NCBI GenBank assembly: GCA_021234155.1
Contig: JAJEKV010000478.1
Span: forward strand, 1 to 64,000
Direction: 5' to 3'
Length of the DNA stretch: 64,000 nt
From: Isoetes taiwanensis
Taxonomy: Eukaryota > Streptophyta > Lycopodiopsida > Isoetales > Isoetaceae
The translations under genes and the position numbers were made by a program. Below, piece by piece: positions 21,580 to 33,114 of this stretch. A model generated the notes under the pieces. The model was not told where the DNA came from and searched no databases. It saw only the letters and a program-made list of their open reading frames with translations. Position 1 is the first letter of the stretch, and every line of letters starts with the position of its first letter.

Positions 21580-23740
21580 CAACTCATCCCGTGGACATAG
21601 GTCGAGGGCTCGCAAAAATGCCTTCCTATTGGAGATTTTGGTTGGAAAAGGAGAGAAGACGATGTTTGGCTCTTAGTGGTGCTTGTTATGTTGTGGTCTT
21701 CAATTAGAGTCAAGAAACAAGCATTTGTGTCTTTTCTATGTACTTGTTCCCATGTGAGATCAAGGGAATGCAGAATTCATAGTACGAGATCACTGGTACT
21801 TCCAATTTGAGACCAACAGAATACAGAATTCACACTATAAAGTCAAGATTATGGCAGCCATATGCAACTGGTTTGGAAAAAGAAAAACAAGCCCATCAGG
21901 AGAAAGAAAACTCGAAGAAGGCCGGAGCTTTAGATGGGTTTCGATTGAGTGGAAGGTAATTTCCCAGGGAATTTTCTAATTTTCATGACCGTCAGATTCA
22001 AAATTAACAGATCTAGTGGCTGTGGTTTAATTTTGTTGACGTGTCTTAGCACGTGGATAGCCTAGAATTCCAGCAAAAGTTGTAGGGAGGGGTTAGCAAG
22101 CCTGCTAAATACAAATTTGTTACCATTTTAAGTATGATTGACTCAAAATGTGAAGTCGATCATGGTGCCTTATGTCATTGTTCTCCTTGTAGAATGTCTT
22201 GTTTTAGCAAATTTAGCAAAGATAATAGAGCAAAACATGATAGGAAAACATACAAATTGTCCATAAGAAGAAGAAGCATGTAGTATGCAACAAAGGATGG
22301 CTAACTATACATTATGGCTAACCCTGAACCATTGATCCCGGGGATAGCAAAGCATATTCCAAGGAACAATAATCAAGTGCCATTGAATTGAAAGCCTTAA
22401 ATTTAAAATACAAAGAATATAAAATACATGCACAACCCTAAAGCATAAGAGCAAATACAAACATAGTCCACATAAGAAACAACTAAGCATGTAACTTTGC
22501 TCCTCAAAAATTGAACCTGAGCATAACCATTGAGATAAATCCATATAAATATTGAATACAACCAAAGCTATTATAACCAAAGGTAATCAATAGATTGAAT
22601 TGTACTGAATGCATTTCTATCGTCCACTGAGACCAACTGACCTACGGGACCCAAACAAAAAAAACAGCATGTTGACACATGCATGCACTTGTAAGCTTCA
22701 AATACAAAAAGAGGACTATACAAGATATAAAAGTTCTTCATTGTAGGTAAGAAATAAAAAGGATGTGCCTTAGTGTCATCACCTCACCAAGGCAACACCA
22801 ACACAAGATCTTGGTGCTATCACCTCACCAAACTCTAAATGAGAAACAAAAAACTTGTTGCCCCAACAAAGAGCAGAATGAACAACAAAAGTATCAGCTT
22901 GCAAGTCCAAAACCTGCAAAAGTAACATAAATTAAACAAAACATTCTAAGGTAAATGGCCATGCATTCTTGGACACAATAAAGCATCATATCCCCTTGCT
23001 TTGCTCAAGGCAGCCCTAGTGATAATAGCCTGTGACATTGTTGGAGATCGACGGCCCATTGCAGTGAACCACAAATCAGTAAAATTATTGATGCGCCCTA
23101 TCATATCACTCAAAACATGAACAAATGTTGACATCGAACCACAAAGGCCATTCTCATTTAGCCAATGCAAGTGGAGATTGAACAATTATACATTGATGAT
23201 CCTAACACTCGGCAAAATTGCTTTGAGCGCCATAACGTATTTTGCATGTGGAGAAAATTACTGCAGATTGGATCTATTGAGAGCTTTCTAGCATGTAATG
23301 AAAAGGGAATACTATGTGGCCACGTCAGGGACAAGTACATAGAATTGACAATGAAGAAACCTCGTGGATGAGCCAATCGACTTATCAAAATTGAGTTTCA
23401 ATATGAGAACTTCAGTTACATGGTGGACAAGGTGAGGTATGAGATGAAAGAGATGTGAAACTCTCTTGTTCATGACTAGTTTTCTTGACCTAGCTTGAAA
23501 TTTTATATATGAATAGTGATTTGATGCTTAAAAAATTATGATTTTGTTCCAAAAGTCCCTTTTTTTTTGGAAAATCGTATTTTTTATTATGATGCTTAAA
23601 AAAATATGATTTGCTCCAACCAAATCAAATTTTTTTTTGGGAAATCTGATTTTCTATTATGATGCTTACAAATTCAAAATAATCTAATTTTTCTTGGAAA
23701 TTAAAACTTTGATCATATCTAACATGCATTGTATTTGGTC
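21580..23740. other. Intergenic DNA, no gene recognised
   Basis: Two overlapping open frames near 22946-23388 (minus: AIITRAALSKARGYDALL; plus: DDPNTRQNCFERHNVFCMW) look possibly coding, but I cannot assign them. The plus-strand one may belong to the hAT element just downstream. The remainder is AT-rich without visible structure. Confidence 0.4.
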
Positions 23741-23744
23741 CTGT

Positions 23745-24420
23745 GCAGGCTGCAAATGCTTTAGCTAATGAGCTTCACTCTCGTTTTCCTCCTGAATGAA
23801 GTATTTTTCCCTCATAACTAGAATAGTACGACTAGCTCAAGTAAATCTATTGTTTTATGTTTTAAGTTGAAGATTATCAAAGAATACTTTTGTTGTGAAA
23901 AGAGTTTCAGTGATGACCGCATTGATGGGCTTTTGCATTATCAGAAATTAAAAGCATAGGCCCCTCTTTGTGGAGATATCATGGTCAAACGGTTTAAAGA
24001 TCTCAAGGATCCATTAGAATTTGGTGTTGTCACTTGACTATGGAAAGTGATTGGATCTAATAGTCTATTGCGTGTAGCAATTTCTGAGTATTTTAGACTT
24101 GTAGAATTATGACTTTGCGTGGTTTTGGGAAGCGTCCAAGATGAGCAATGCTCTTCCACATTGAATTTTTTGAAGAATAAGCTCACAAATAAGCTTGATG
24201 ATAATTTGGATGCCACACTAAGATTGTATGCATGTGACTACAGCATGTATGATTTCCTATATGAGAGGGTTTTTGAACTCTGAAATGATGTTGTAAGCGT
24301 AGATCAGTTACTAGAACATACATTGCAGTTGAGGAGAATAACATCAATACATTGATTGAAGTATAAATAAGCAAAGAAAAAGACCTTAAAAAGTTGTTTA
24401 TTGTGGATGATGAAGATTAG
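23745..24420 (+). mobile_element. Decayed hAT-type transposase, C-terminal part
   Basis: The text AANALANELHSRFPPE (23749) is typical of the region before the hAT catalytic end in plant elements. Further on, ISEYFRLVEL is followed by a VLGSVQDEQCSSTLNFLKNK-like run and LDDNLDATLRLYACDYSMYDF (24080-24260), which correspond to the dimerisation region of hAT transposases. Stops and frameshifts are frequent. The N-terminal BED finger and the catalytic core are not recognisable, so this is a fragment. Confidence 0.6.
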
Positions 24421-24782
24421 ATATATTTATGATTAGTGCTCATAATACCATTATTACAAGATGTTTCCATTTATTTTATATACTGAACAATATTGCAATA
24501 AATCCCTTCTTTAAAAATATTTATTTATTTTTAATAACAAATGGCTATTGTTTATATCATTTTTTTTTTGTCAAAGTTTAGCCAAGTGATAGAAACTTTT
24601 GAAGGAAGAAAATATCTCGTTTAGCTAAAGACAAGAAAACTTTGGTTTAGAAAAAGCATCTAGCTTAGCCAAACTTAAGAAAGTTTGACTCCAATTTCGA
24701 GGTAGTTTAGCTAAAACTATTCCGGTTAAACAAAAATATGGGTTTAGTAATTTAGTCCCAGGCTGGTAATTATGATTTAACG

Positions 24783-25185
24783 GTGCGTAGAATATATGCT
24801 CATATATCTCCACATTTGAAACAGGTAATTGCTCAATTTAGATCGAGCTCACATACATCGCATATTGGAACAGGGAGGTGGGCTAAGATTCCAAAAGAAG
24901 AGAGATTGTGTTTTCTTTATGATATGCATCAGGCTGAAGATGTTCATACTTTATTATATTGTCACTCTTTTGAAAATATTCGCAAGCGGTATCATCATAT
25001 ATGTTGTAATAATCTACAAGCATTGTTCCCTATGGAATGAAAGATTCTAGGATGTTACATTAAAGAGATAGACGTGTAGAATGCATTTACTTAAGCTAGA
25101 AGAACGTTGACGTATTATGTTGGTGCTCCATGACCCTTGAGGTCCAAAGGGGCATGACTTATTAGTTTATTTTTTATTTTATATC
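24783..25185 (+). mobile_element. LINE reverse-transcriptase C-terminal fragment
   Basis: The frame 24783-25040 reads LKQVIAQFRSSSHTSHIGTGRW, IPKEERLCFLYDM and AEDVHTLLYCHSFENIRKRY. This is the cysteine/histidine region found downstream of the reverse transcriptase in many non-LTR elements, with its GRW...ERLC...EDVHTLLYC pattern. The frame ends at 25040, and an AT-rich 3' UTR-like sequence follows. No reverse transcriptase core precedes it, so it is a 5'-truncated copy. Confidence 0.55.
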
Positions 25186-25189
25186 CTCG

Positions 25190-26010
25190 GCCACGAATTT
25201 TTGACTTGTCATATCTCTATTGGTAGTGAATTTCTGCCTCTCACCCTTAAAGTAGTGTGTGCCGAATTTCGAAGAGCTCTAGCATTCTACCGGTTAAATA
25301 TATAAATTTCCTAATATGCATAAAAATGATTTGGGGTCCAGGGGAGAAATGAATAATTGGGATAGACCATAGTCCTATGCCAATGATGTATAAAAGGAGC
25401 AGGATCACAAATAAAGAGTAGGAAAATGTCCCCTTCTGAAGCACGTAGGTATTAGGGAGTGTTTGTTAAAGGACTCTTCAAAAAGATTTTGTTCCTCTTT
25501 TATGGGGATTCGAGTCCTTGTATCAGCGAGATTGGCAACCATTGCAAATCGTAGGGTATTTGATTACAAATACAGTGCAACCAATCATTTCTAAACTTAC
25601 TTGTAATCGGTGGGATATCGAGAGCCATGTGATGGGCAAATTCGACGGCTGCATGGGATGTTGAACGCGACGAGTGCGAATAAGCATAAAAATGACACCC
25701 AGCAGCCAACAATTATAAAAAATGAAGGGTATATACTGGTGCTCAAATTCTTTGTCCAGAAATGTTTTTGTTACAAATGTATTATAGTTCCAAATTTCAT
25801 TCTTATAATATGATATGACGAGAAATTCTAGAAAGAGAATCCCTTGCGATCTAAACACTTGCGACATGACATAGAGTTGTAGGCCTGGCATTTAAGTCGC
25901 TGCCTGAGTTAATTCCCCCAATTGCATCAGGTTTTCCTGCCAGAATGAGAATGCCCTTTTCATTTCGATTTTGTGGAGGCTTTTGTCTCCTAGTAGCGAA
26001 TGTGTAAAGA
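25190..26010. other. Intergenic DNA, no gene seen
   Basis: No domain, RNA gene or repeat structure was recognised on either strand. The 122-codon minus frame at 25523-25891 has no coding signature I can identify. Confidence 0.45.
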
Positions 26011-26014
26011 AGAG

Positions 26015-26072
26015 AAGAGAGAAATAAAGGAAGGAAGGAAGGAGGGAGGGGGAGGGAGGGAGGGAGGGAGGA
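26015..26072 (+). repeat. GGAA/GGGA purine microsatellite
   Basis: GGAA repeats grade into GGGA repeats (26041-26071). The G runs are spaced suitably for a G-quadruplex on the plus strand. No gene start is evident next to it. Confidence 0.8.
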
Positions 26073-26234
26073 AAATCAATTTTCATTTGCTTCTCTTCAT
26101 ATGCATATGTTAACTATGTTCTTGGCTGTGTGGATATGTCAAAATGAGGCGAAAGAAGAGGAACAACCAACACATGTCAGATTTTAAAATTTGAGGATTT
26201 CCAATTGGTTATATTGTAATAGGGAAAGTTCATT

Positions 26235-26480
26235 TCAAACGATTCCTTGAGAGAATTTCCCGAGGCGACGCCCAGGCGGCGAAGCCGCAGCGCTGCCGAG
26301 TTTGACGACGCCGCCGCCGAGGGAATATTCTGGAGGGATCTTAGAGAGATGAGCTTTCCCTTATGTAATAAACAGTTGGTGCAAATTACATTCAATACCT
26401 TGTTTACAGCTGTAGACCATTTACTCTCTCGGCTATGGCGAGCACTGAACAAAAACTATAGAAGCTCTAGAAAACAATAG
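26235..26480 (+). other. GC-rich open stretch, possible exon
   Basis: A local GC-rich island (26258-26325) in otherwise AT-rich DNA is open on both strands. The plus frame reads LREFPEATPRRRSRSAAEF, DDAAAEGIFW and RDLREMSFPL. It may be an exon or 5' region of an unrecognised gene. No splice partners were found. Confidence 0.25.
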
Positions 26481-26699
26481 AAGATCTAACAATAGAAGCT
26501 CCAGCTATCCAGATCAAGGCCCAATTTCAAGCAAAAAAGCTTGGATTTAGAGTATCATAAGCATGATATTGGTTACGTAAAGCATTTAGCACGAAATAAA
26601 GCAGGCCATTGAAAAGAAATATTAGACATGAAGTCCGGCTTGTCTGAAGCTTCCGAATGTTTTTCTTGAATCTTGATACTAATAGCCGCTAAAATCGAC

Positions 26700-27530
26700 C
26701 TAAACTGCTCCTCATCACCATCTCGCTTAACTCTGTTCCAAGTATTTTCACTTTTAATGTTCCTCGGTAGGCTTTACACACCAGAGGGAACAACTGCCAT
26801 CGGACAAGTTTCCCCTTGTAAGCCGGTCTGGCCCCTCCACCCACAACGCAGGCGGGCTCTTATGCACAGGCCACATTTAATTGGGATTTAAATGAGGCTA
26901 ACTAGAATCATCATTCTACAAGGTTTGGGTGTCTATCCCCCTTCCCAATACACAGGAGTGCGAACAGATCATCCATCAAATATAACAATGAATCAAAGTA
27001 TCATAACATCATAAGAATCTATCCTAAACATACATGGTTAGGGTTCATTGGTCAGTTCTTGGCATCTACAGATCGGGTAAGGCCAAGAATGGGCAATGGC
27101 TGGTCTACACATTATCTGAATGAACCTTGGGCAGATGGCAACCTACCGGATCCCTGGCTTGCTAGCATTCCTCTGAAGGCACCCATGACTGCTGCTGTGG
27201 GGCTGGAAGTGACCGTGGTGGGTCCTGGGCTCGCAGAGGTTGCTGGCTCGAAGCTAGGTCGACTGCAACAGGCGATCTCCAAGGTCAAGTGTTGAAGGCG
27301 ACTGCAACAGGCTCAAATCTCGATGCTGGTGTTGAAGGCGACTGCTCTGAAGGCAACTGCTGGCTCGGGCGTTTTAGGGTTCCTCCCCCTTTATAGAAGG
27401 GGTACCTTTTTAGGGTACACTCTTTTAGGGTTGGAAAGGTCAGTCCATGAAGTTGCGCCATGTGGCAGTTAGCATATATATTGGGGCCTAGGTGTTCGTG
27501 CACCCATGGGTGTCATATATGATTAGAGTG
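26700..27530 (-). promoter_or_regulatory. LTR- or promoter-like block with TATA box on minus strand
   Basis: On the minus strand CTATAAAGGGGGAGG (around 27390-27400) resembles a TATA box, followed by GGAACCCTAAAACGCCC and a GC-rich leader with repeated GCGACTGCAACAGGC-type words (27263-27370, three to four copies). This could be a solo LTR or the 5' region of a lost gene. Neither element ends nor a downstream frame could be shown. Confidence 0.3.
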
Positions 27531-27697
27531 TACATGTTGTAGCGTACGACATGTACTGGTGATGTGGCAGTATAATATACGGATTCATACCGTATATTAT
27601 CTTGGAACATCACAGTATCTACTATTTATCTCACTTGTTTAGTCGTATTTTAAGGAGTATAAGGGTATTGAAAGGCATTATCATACGTATGATAAGG
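27528..27697. repeat. Three palindromes within 170 bp
   Basis: 27530-27556: arms GTACATGTTGTA/TACGACATGTAC with one mismatch. 27572-27600: perfect 11-bp arms ATAATATACGG/CCGTATATTAT with a 7-nt loop. 27678-27695: perfect 18-bp palindrome with half-site TTATCATAC. They could be factor-binding dyads or hairpins. Confidence 0.7.
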
Positions 27698-28254
27698 GGG
27701 TTTTTCCTGACCCTAGGAACACAAATGCCATATCCAAAATACATAAGGTGAATTCCCTAGGAATTTCCCAAGTTCTTGGCGATGTTGAAGAATGTTATAT
27801 ATAAATGTTTAGGGAGACCTGCGGCATTATTGTAAGCACATAAGTTCCTTAGGTAAATTGTTAATGGTTCAAGCTCTATGGCTCGGCCACCAGCGAATTC
27901 ATTTTTTAAATATGAATAATAAGGATGGAGATTGAAGAAAAGAAGGCAAACATCATGGTTTATTTTAGCATGATTTAAAGTTTAAAAGCGTGAGTCCGTG
28001 AACAACTTTTGATCACCGAGATTAGCTGAAGAATTTTGGAAGTGAAGTGTTGTATACAACTTGAAAAACCTGATGCTTAGGTTGTTGGAGTAAATCGATA
28101 AAGAAGAAGTATTGTAAGTTGTATTGACTGGTCAACTAATCTACAGTGATAAGGTCAAATATCAAACAAAAAGTATCGTTCATTAAATCATTAAAAGAAC
28201 GTTTGAAGTCATATTTTTGATGGTTTTTTTGTGCCCAAATTGGATTGCACTCCA

Positions 28255-28590
28255 GAGGAAACCCTCCAAACTTTCCGTGGAAAACCCCCCAATTTTCTTG
28301 GAAACCTCCCCAATCTTCCATAGAAACCTCCCCAAATTTTTTTATACGACTTGGGGAGGTTTCCATTTGAGAAAGTAAGGGAGGTCTCCATGGAAAATTG
28401 GGGAGGTTTCCATAAAACTAAAATGAAAAAGCCCTTCCCAAATTTGCACGAAGACCAAGATTCATGCTCTGCACCTTGACCCACGTGCTTTCTAAAGAGA
28501 AAGAGTCATGCACCTCTGTCGTGTAAATTAAATTTTTTTTTTAATGTTTTATGGAAACCTCCCCAATTTTCCACAGAAACTAGAAAATAT
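28255..28590. repeat. Cluster of GGAAACCTCCCCAA motifs in both orientations
   Basis: About eight variants of GGAAACCTCCCCAATTTTCC occur. Those at 28262-28335 and 28553-28580 run forward, and those at 28351-28410 are inverted. The pair 28323-28335/28351-28363 forms a perfect 13-bp-arm hairpin with a 15-nt loop. A single related copy lies near 41242. It may be part of a small dispersed foldback element. Confidence 0.65.
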
Positions 28591-29474
28591 TTCCATATAA
28601 TTGTCTATAAAACCTCACATTTTGAGTTTCTTGTCATTGTGAGCTCTTCATCAAGTATCTTCATCATCCACGACATCTATTCATTGTGAGTTCTTTGTCA
28701 AGTATACTTCCATCCACGATTTCAATTTTTTGTCCCTTTGATGCTGCTAATGGATTTGGAGGCAACATTATAAGCATGAATTCATTAGATAGGGAAATTT
28801 GGAGGTCGCAATGGGCATATAAAATGCAAAAAGTTATTCAGAAGCAACATATTGGTGACCCAAAAACATGCTAAAAAGTATTTGTTTTTTAAGGCATATT
28901 CATAATGTATGGCATGTGTTATGACATATATATGCACACCGTGAGCTCCCAAAGATCGCCATTGCGATCTATTAAAAAAACATATGGGTGCAAAATAAGC
29001 ACCCAAAGACCAAAATAAAAATTTTATTTTATAAATTTTAAAGCTTTATACAATATTAAAAATACTAAAAAGAGTACTTTTTTTGAAAAGAAAAACATTT
29101 TATCTGTTCAACCGAATTACTGTGGGGATTTGCTTGAGCAAACCTTTGTGTTCATGGTTTGTGCTCATGGATTTTGCTATGGCGATTTAATGGATCAAGT
29201 ATAGAACCATAAAGGCAACCTTCTGGAATCCGTACAGACATGCTTTTCTGCATCAAGAACAGACTGCGAAGCTTTTTCCTACGGGATTGATATAATGACA
29301 GACCTGAATAAGAAAGGAACCGGTCAAAAACCTAAATAATAGATTTTAATAAGAAAAGAATGGATTACAAACATTAATTTTCAACAAGCTTGATCTTACT
29401 CAAGCCGAAGAGATAATCAAGATTGTTTGATTGCTGAGGAGCCTCCGGTAATCAGATTAACAATACAAACTGAT

Positions 29475-29862
29475 CTAATATTTTCCTAAGTTCTCATCCA
29501 TATTGTCATTCCCCTGCAACTCTCTCTGTATGAACTCAATTTGATCTTCAATGTAATCATTTTTTACCAGCAGCTCCAAATTTCATAGTCGTCTTTCCTA
29601 TTTGGTACTGCTCCCAAGCATCTTGTTCAACAATAGGCTTTGTCTTTTTCTCTGTATCTAAATTGAAGTTAAAAGCATCATTCCGCTCAGCAAACCAAGC
29701 CCTATGAATGAATGTATCCCTCGCCCATCATTTAGCCTGAAAAGCAGCCATAGATTCGTGGATTCTGAAGCACAACAGCTTCTCAGTGTTTGATTTCGAT
29801 TGAAAATTTAGTTGAAGGGGACTTTGACTCAAAGCCTTGCTTAAAATACTGAGGAAATCCAT
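29475..29862 (-). pseudogene. Unknown gene remnant, ~125 codons
   Basis: The minus frame from an ATG at 29862 reads MDFLSILSKALSQSPLQ, RIHESMAAFQAK, then an in-frame TGA, WARDTFIHRAWFAERNDAF, EQDAWEQYQIGKTTMKFG, and after a one-base shift DYIEDQIEFIQREL to a TAG at 29475. The text is hydrophilic and looks like a genuine soluble protein, but I do not recognise it. Both interruptions fall in AAATGA contexts. With a stop and a shift, it is either a pseudogene or contains consensus sequence errors. Confidence 0.4.
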
Positions 29863-30198
29863 GGCTTTTGCTCAAAACAGGGACCCCAGAAATCTTAGTA
29901 CACCTGCAGATCAGTCAAAATAAACTTGTAGGGAATCACTCCCAGCAGAAATCCTAATAAACCTACAAGGAATCACTCAGCTGTAAGACGCAAGCATGCG
30001 GTGGAAACAACGGCAGAAGAATCACTGTAAATCGCCGGAAGAGATGCTGGTTCCATGGGCACTGGAGACATCTGCTGAAGGCGCATCGAGCAGGGCATCC
30101 AGAGGTCCTGCCTTTTCGGCGTGCTGCTGCCCATTCAAATCGAGGGGTTTTTAAACCACGCTTTTATTTGAGTTGTACCTTTATCCCGCCCACATTGG

Positions 30199-30665
30199 GT
30201 GGGACAAAAATTTGAATTCAAGGTGACCACTTTTGCTGGTGATGGGCCTAAAGTGCTGCCCTTTAAATTCTCAAAATCCCGCTTTTTTCTTCATATAATG
30301 AATTCGTGCTTGTATGGGGGAGTCGAAGATGATATCTTCACTAATTCGTCTCTATATGATTTAGAAGCAACTGCAAGTGATTTTGTTTTTGAGAGTGTTA
30401 ACAATGTTGCGACTTTCAAGACCATGTAACACCCAGTGGTGATTATGATAATCATTTGGACGAGGGAGATTTTGTTGGATTATATCCACCTATTCCTTCA
30501 ATCAACTCAGGGGAGGGTTACATTTTTACTAAAGCATCGTACTTTTTGATGGTGCAATGTGTCAAAACTCATCTCCATCCCTTTGTCGAAGATGTCCTAG
30601 GTGTCGATCCAAGTTTTTCCATTTGGTATGTTCGGCAGTCAGAGAAGCCAGAAATGCACAGATAA
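30199..30665 (+). other. Unrecognised coding-like stretch
   Basis: Two adjacent open frames (30199-30429 and 30456-30665) could be one frame with a shift near 30430: DIFTNSSLYDLEATASDFVF, then HLDEGDFVGLYPPIPSI and VKTHLHPFVEDVLGVDPSFS. No family was recognised. It abuts the truncated end of the gypsy copy and could be part of another element. Confidence 0.3.
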
Positions 30666-31194
30666 TAGAAAGGTGGTTGAGTTTCCAAAAAAAGACTAGA
30701 AATTGATCCAAAAACTAATCTTATGATATGCATGGCCTTTGGGCAATGGATCTATATTCTGTCGTCATGGATATAGAAGGAGATTATTTTTAAAGGCAGT
30801 CTTGTGGATGTCTAGATCCTGATATGGTGATAACCTGACCCCAGATCTATTGGAGAAGACTATGGCCCCTTGGAGTTGGTCCATTAAATCGCCCGCTCTG
30901 GGCAGGGCATACTTATTCTTGATGGTGTGCTTGTTCAATTGACAGTAGTCTATGCACATTCTCAAACTCCCATCTTTCTTTTTAACAAACCGTATTGGTG
31001 CCCCGAATGGGGAGACACTAGGTCTTATAAAGCCTAGGTCCAAAAGTTCTTGTAACTGTTTCTTCAACTCCGTTAGCTCATGAGTTGTCATTCTATAGTT
31101 TACTGGTTGGCTTCGTCCCTGGTTCAAGTGCTATTTCATACTCTACTCCCTTATAAGGTGGAAACTGTTTGTTCTCATCAAGAAAATTATCATT

Positions 31195-31875
31195 TTATTC
31201 CTTTATTAACTTAGCCACTGACTTAGACAAGTTGATGAAGTTCTTATCTTCTTTTACCTTGCTTGAGTCTGCACCAGCGGCTTCTATTTTGTAAATGTAT
31301 GCTACATGTTCTCTCTTTATACATTTAAGTAACTTCTTACTAGACATGCACTGCATTATTGGGGTAACCTCTTTACCTGCTATCTCTATGGCCTTTCCAT
31401 TAGGTGCCGTGAATATGACCTTTCTGTTCCCACAATTGATGAATGCCTTTGCTGGGCTCAAGTATTCCATTCCTATTATGAGATCGTATTTTCCCATCTC
31501 CATTATTTCTACTCACATATCAATGTCCACCCCTGGCAAGTCAATTTTAAAATTAATTCTTTTTCCTGCCGTGTATCTGATTGCTCCACTTGCTAATACC
31601 ACTGGTCTTGGGTTTGTCGGAAGGGTTTTCATTTTCAACATTTCGACCATTCTAGGCGAAGCAAAGTTATGGGAGCTCCCCGTATCAAAGAGAACAATGA
31701 ACGACTTGGCTTTTACCTTACCGATGGTGGATATCACATTATACTGACTCTCCGCGTTTTCTGAATGAATTGCAGCTAATATATGACACTCACCATGGAT
31801 ATAGTCGCAGGCCTCTTGGTCGGCGTCCTCGGGAGGGGTTTCCCATCCTTCTAGCTCTGCAAGTGCCGCGTTCAT
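31195..31875 (-). pseudogene. Retropepsin region of gypsy copy 1
   Basis: Two frames, interrupted by an in-frame stop near 31510, encode an aspartic protease. FIVLFDTGSSHNFAS carries the catalytic Asp and ILG-like text appears later as DLIIGMEYL. It would process Gag-Pol in an intact element. Confidence 0.75.
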
Positions 31876-31971
31876 AACAAAGGGGCAAGTTTGAGTTCTG
31901 TTCCCAGACTGGAAGCACCTGAAGCATAGCTGTTTCTCTATACATTGTTGCCTCTTTTCATTTGGGATCGC

Positions 31972-32823
31972 CTAGAGGAACTGATTTACCGTCTTTGAAT
32001 AGTTCAAACCTCCTTGTTGTGGCTTATCCTTAAATGTCACTTGCTTTTTCTCCTGCTTCCCATAGTTGCTGTTGAATGGAGCTCTAGCAGGAGCCGGGCT
32101 TGCTGGCCTAGGACTGTAAGCTTCCGAGCTCTTCCCTTTTTCATAATTGTTTGCTTTGTACGTACTTTCCTGGTTTCCTGAGCCTTGCAAACTGATGACT
32201 TTTGATTCCGCTTCTGAGACTGTTTGCGGATTGATGGCTTTGACTAACCTTCTAATTTCCTCATTTAGCCCTTCCATATACCCTTCTACTGCATTGCGTT
32301 CGCTCAACTTGGGAACATAGAGCCTGAGTCTCATGAACTCTTCTGTATATTTCTGGACTGTCTTGTTGCCCTGCTGCAACCTGTAGAATGACTGCATCAT
32401 ATGTGTTTTATGTTCTCTAGGAACATAATGGCGTTTAAATTGCGAATTTCTTAAATTTACAGCTGTCCCTGCTTAATCCATGGGCTTTTGCATAGCCCTT
32501 CCACCAAATCCTGGCAGTACCTTTTAAATTGGCCATGGCGATCCTGCCTCTGTCCCTCTCCTTCAAGTCATAAGCATTGCCATATTCCTTAATCTCATCT
32601 AGCCATGCCTCTATTTCAAGCCCTGACCTATTCTCCCCCGAGAATTGCTCGAGCTTTCGTGACTTCCATATATTTTCCAGGCACCAAAGCACTTGATCCA
32701 CTTAGCGCCGAACTGCATACCTAACTGTTGTCCATGGAGGCCGATGATCGGCGCTGTCCCCGGTTTCTGGTTCCATGATCCTGGCTGTTTGCTTGGTACA
32801 TGCCATGTCAAACGGGTTGTCAA
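31972..32823 (-). pseudogene. gag of gypsy copy 1
   Basis: The frame pieces 32823-32611, 32701-32435 and 32400-31972 together encode the structural Gag polyprotein. They include a capsid-like GTARIWWKGYAKAH and a Pro/Ala-rich linker before the zinc knuckle. The shifts between pieces show it is non-functional. It is colinear with 48640-49740. Confidence 0.75.
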
Positions 32824-33114
32824 TCGGCCAAGGGCCCCTTAAGATCGCATTTCTGATCGAGAGCGCGACTGCTACTGGGTTTCTGCGAAGTGAGAGTCGT
32901 GGGCCCCAGTATTTATAGGAAAAACCCTAAATTTTAGGTCAAATTATGAACCTACTTGTTTTCAGCATATAATTATACTAGTCGTACTTATTAAATTAAT
33001 GAAAAATCATGGTGAAGGTAGGAGGACTCTCACCGTTGCACAAAATGTGCTTGTGAGAGACTCAAAAGGGCCATTCGCGCTAGTTGAGAGTCATGGGTCC
33101 AAATTACTCTATAA

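Larger units (their letters stand above)
30775..33110 (-). mobile_element. Truncated Ty3/gypsy retrotransposon, copy 1
   Basis: Read from 33110 down, the order is an LTR end (~33110-32880, with TATAAATA near 32920), gag (32823-31970), protease (31875-31195) and the start of reverse transcriptase (31127-30780). Gag contains FSGENRSGLEIEAWLDE and a retrotransposon-gag block FYRLQQGNKTVQKYTEEFMR, then a zinc-knuckle start CFRCFQSG. Protease carries the active-site DTGSS (31690s). RT begins [11 protein letters not shown] and [19 protein letters not shown], then degrades near 30850 and stops. RT core, RNase H and integrase are absent. Several frameshifts make it inactive. It is the same family as the copy at 48.3-53.3 kb, in opposite orientation. 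Confidence 0.85.
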
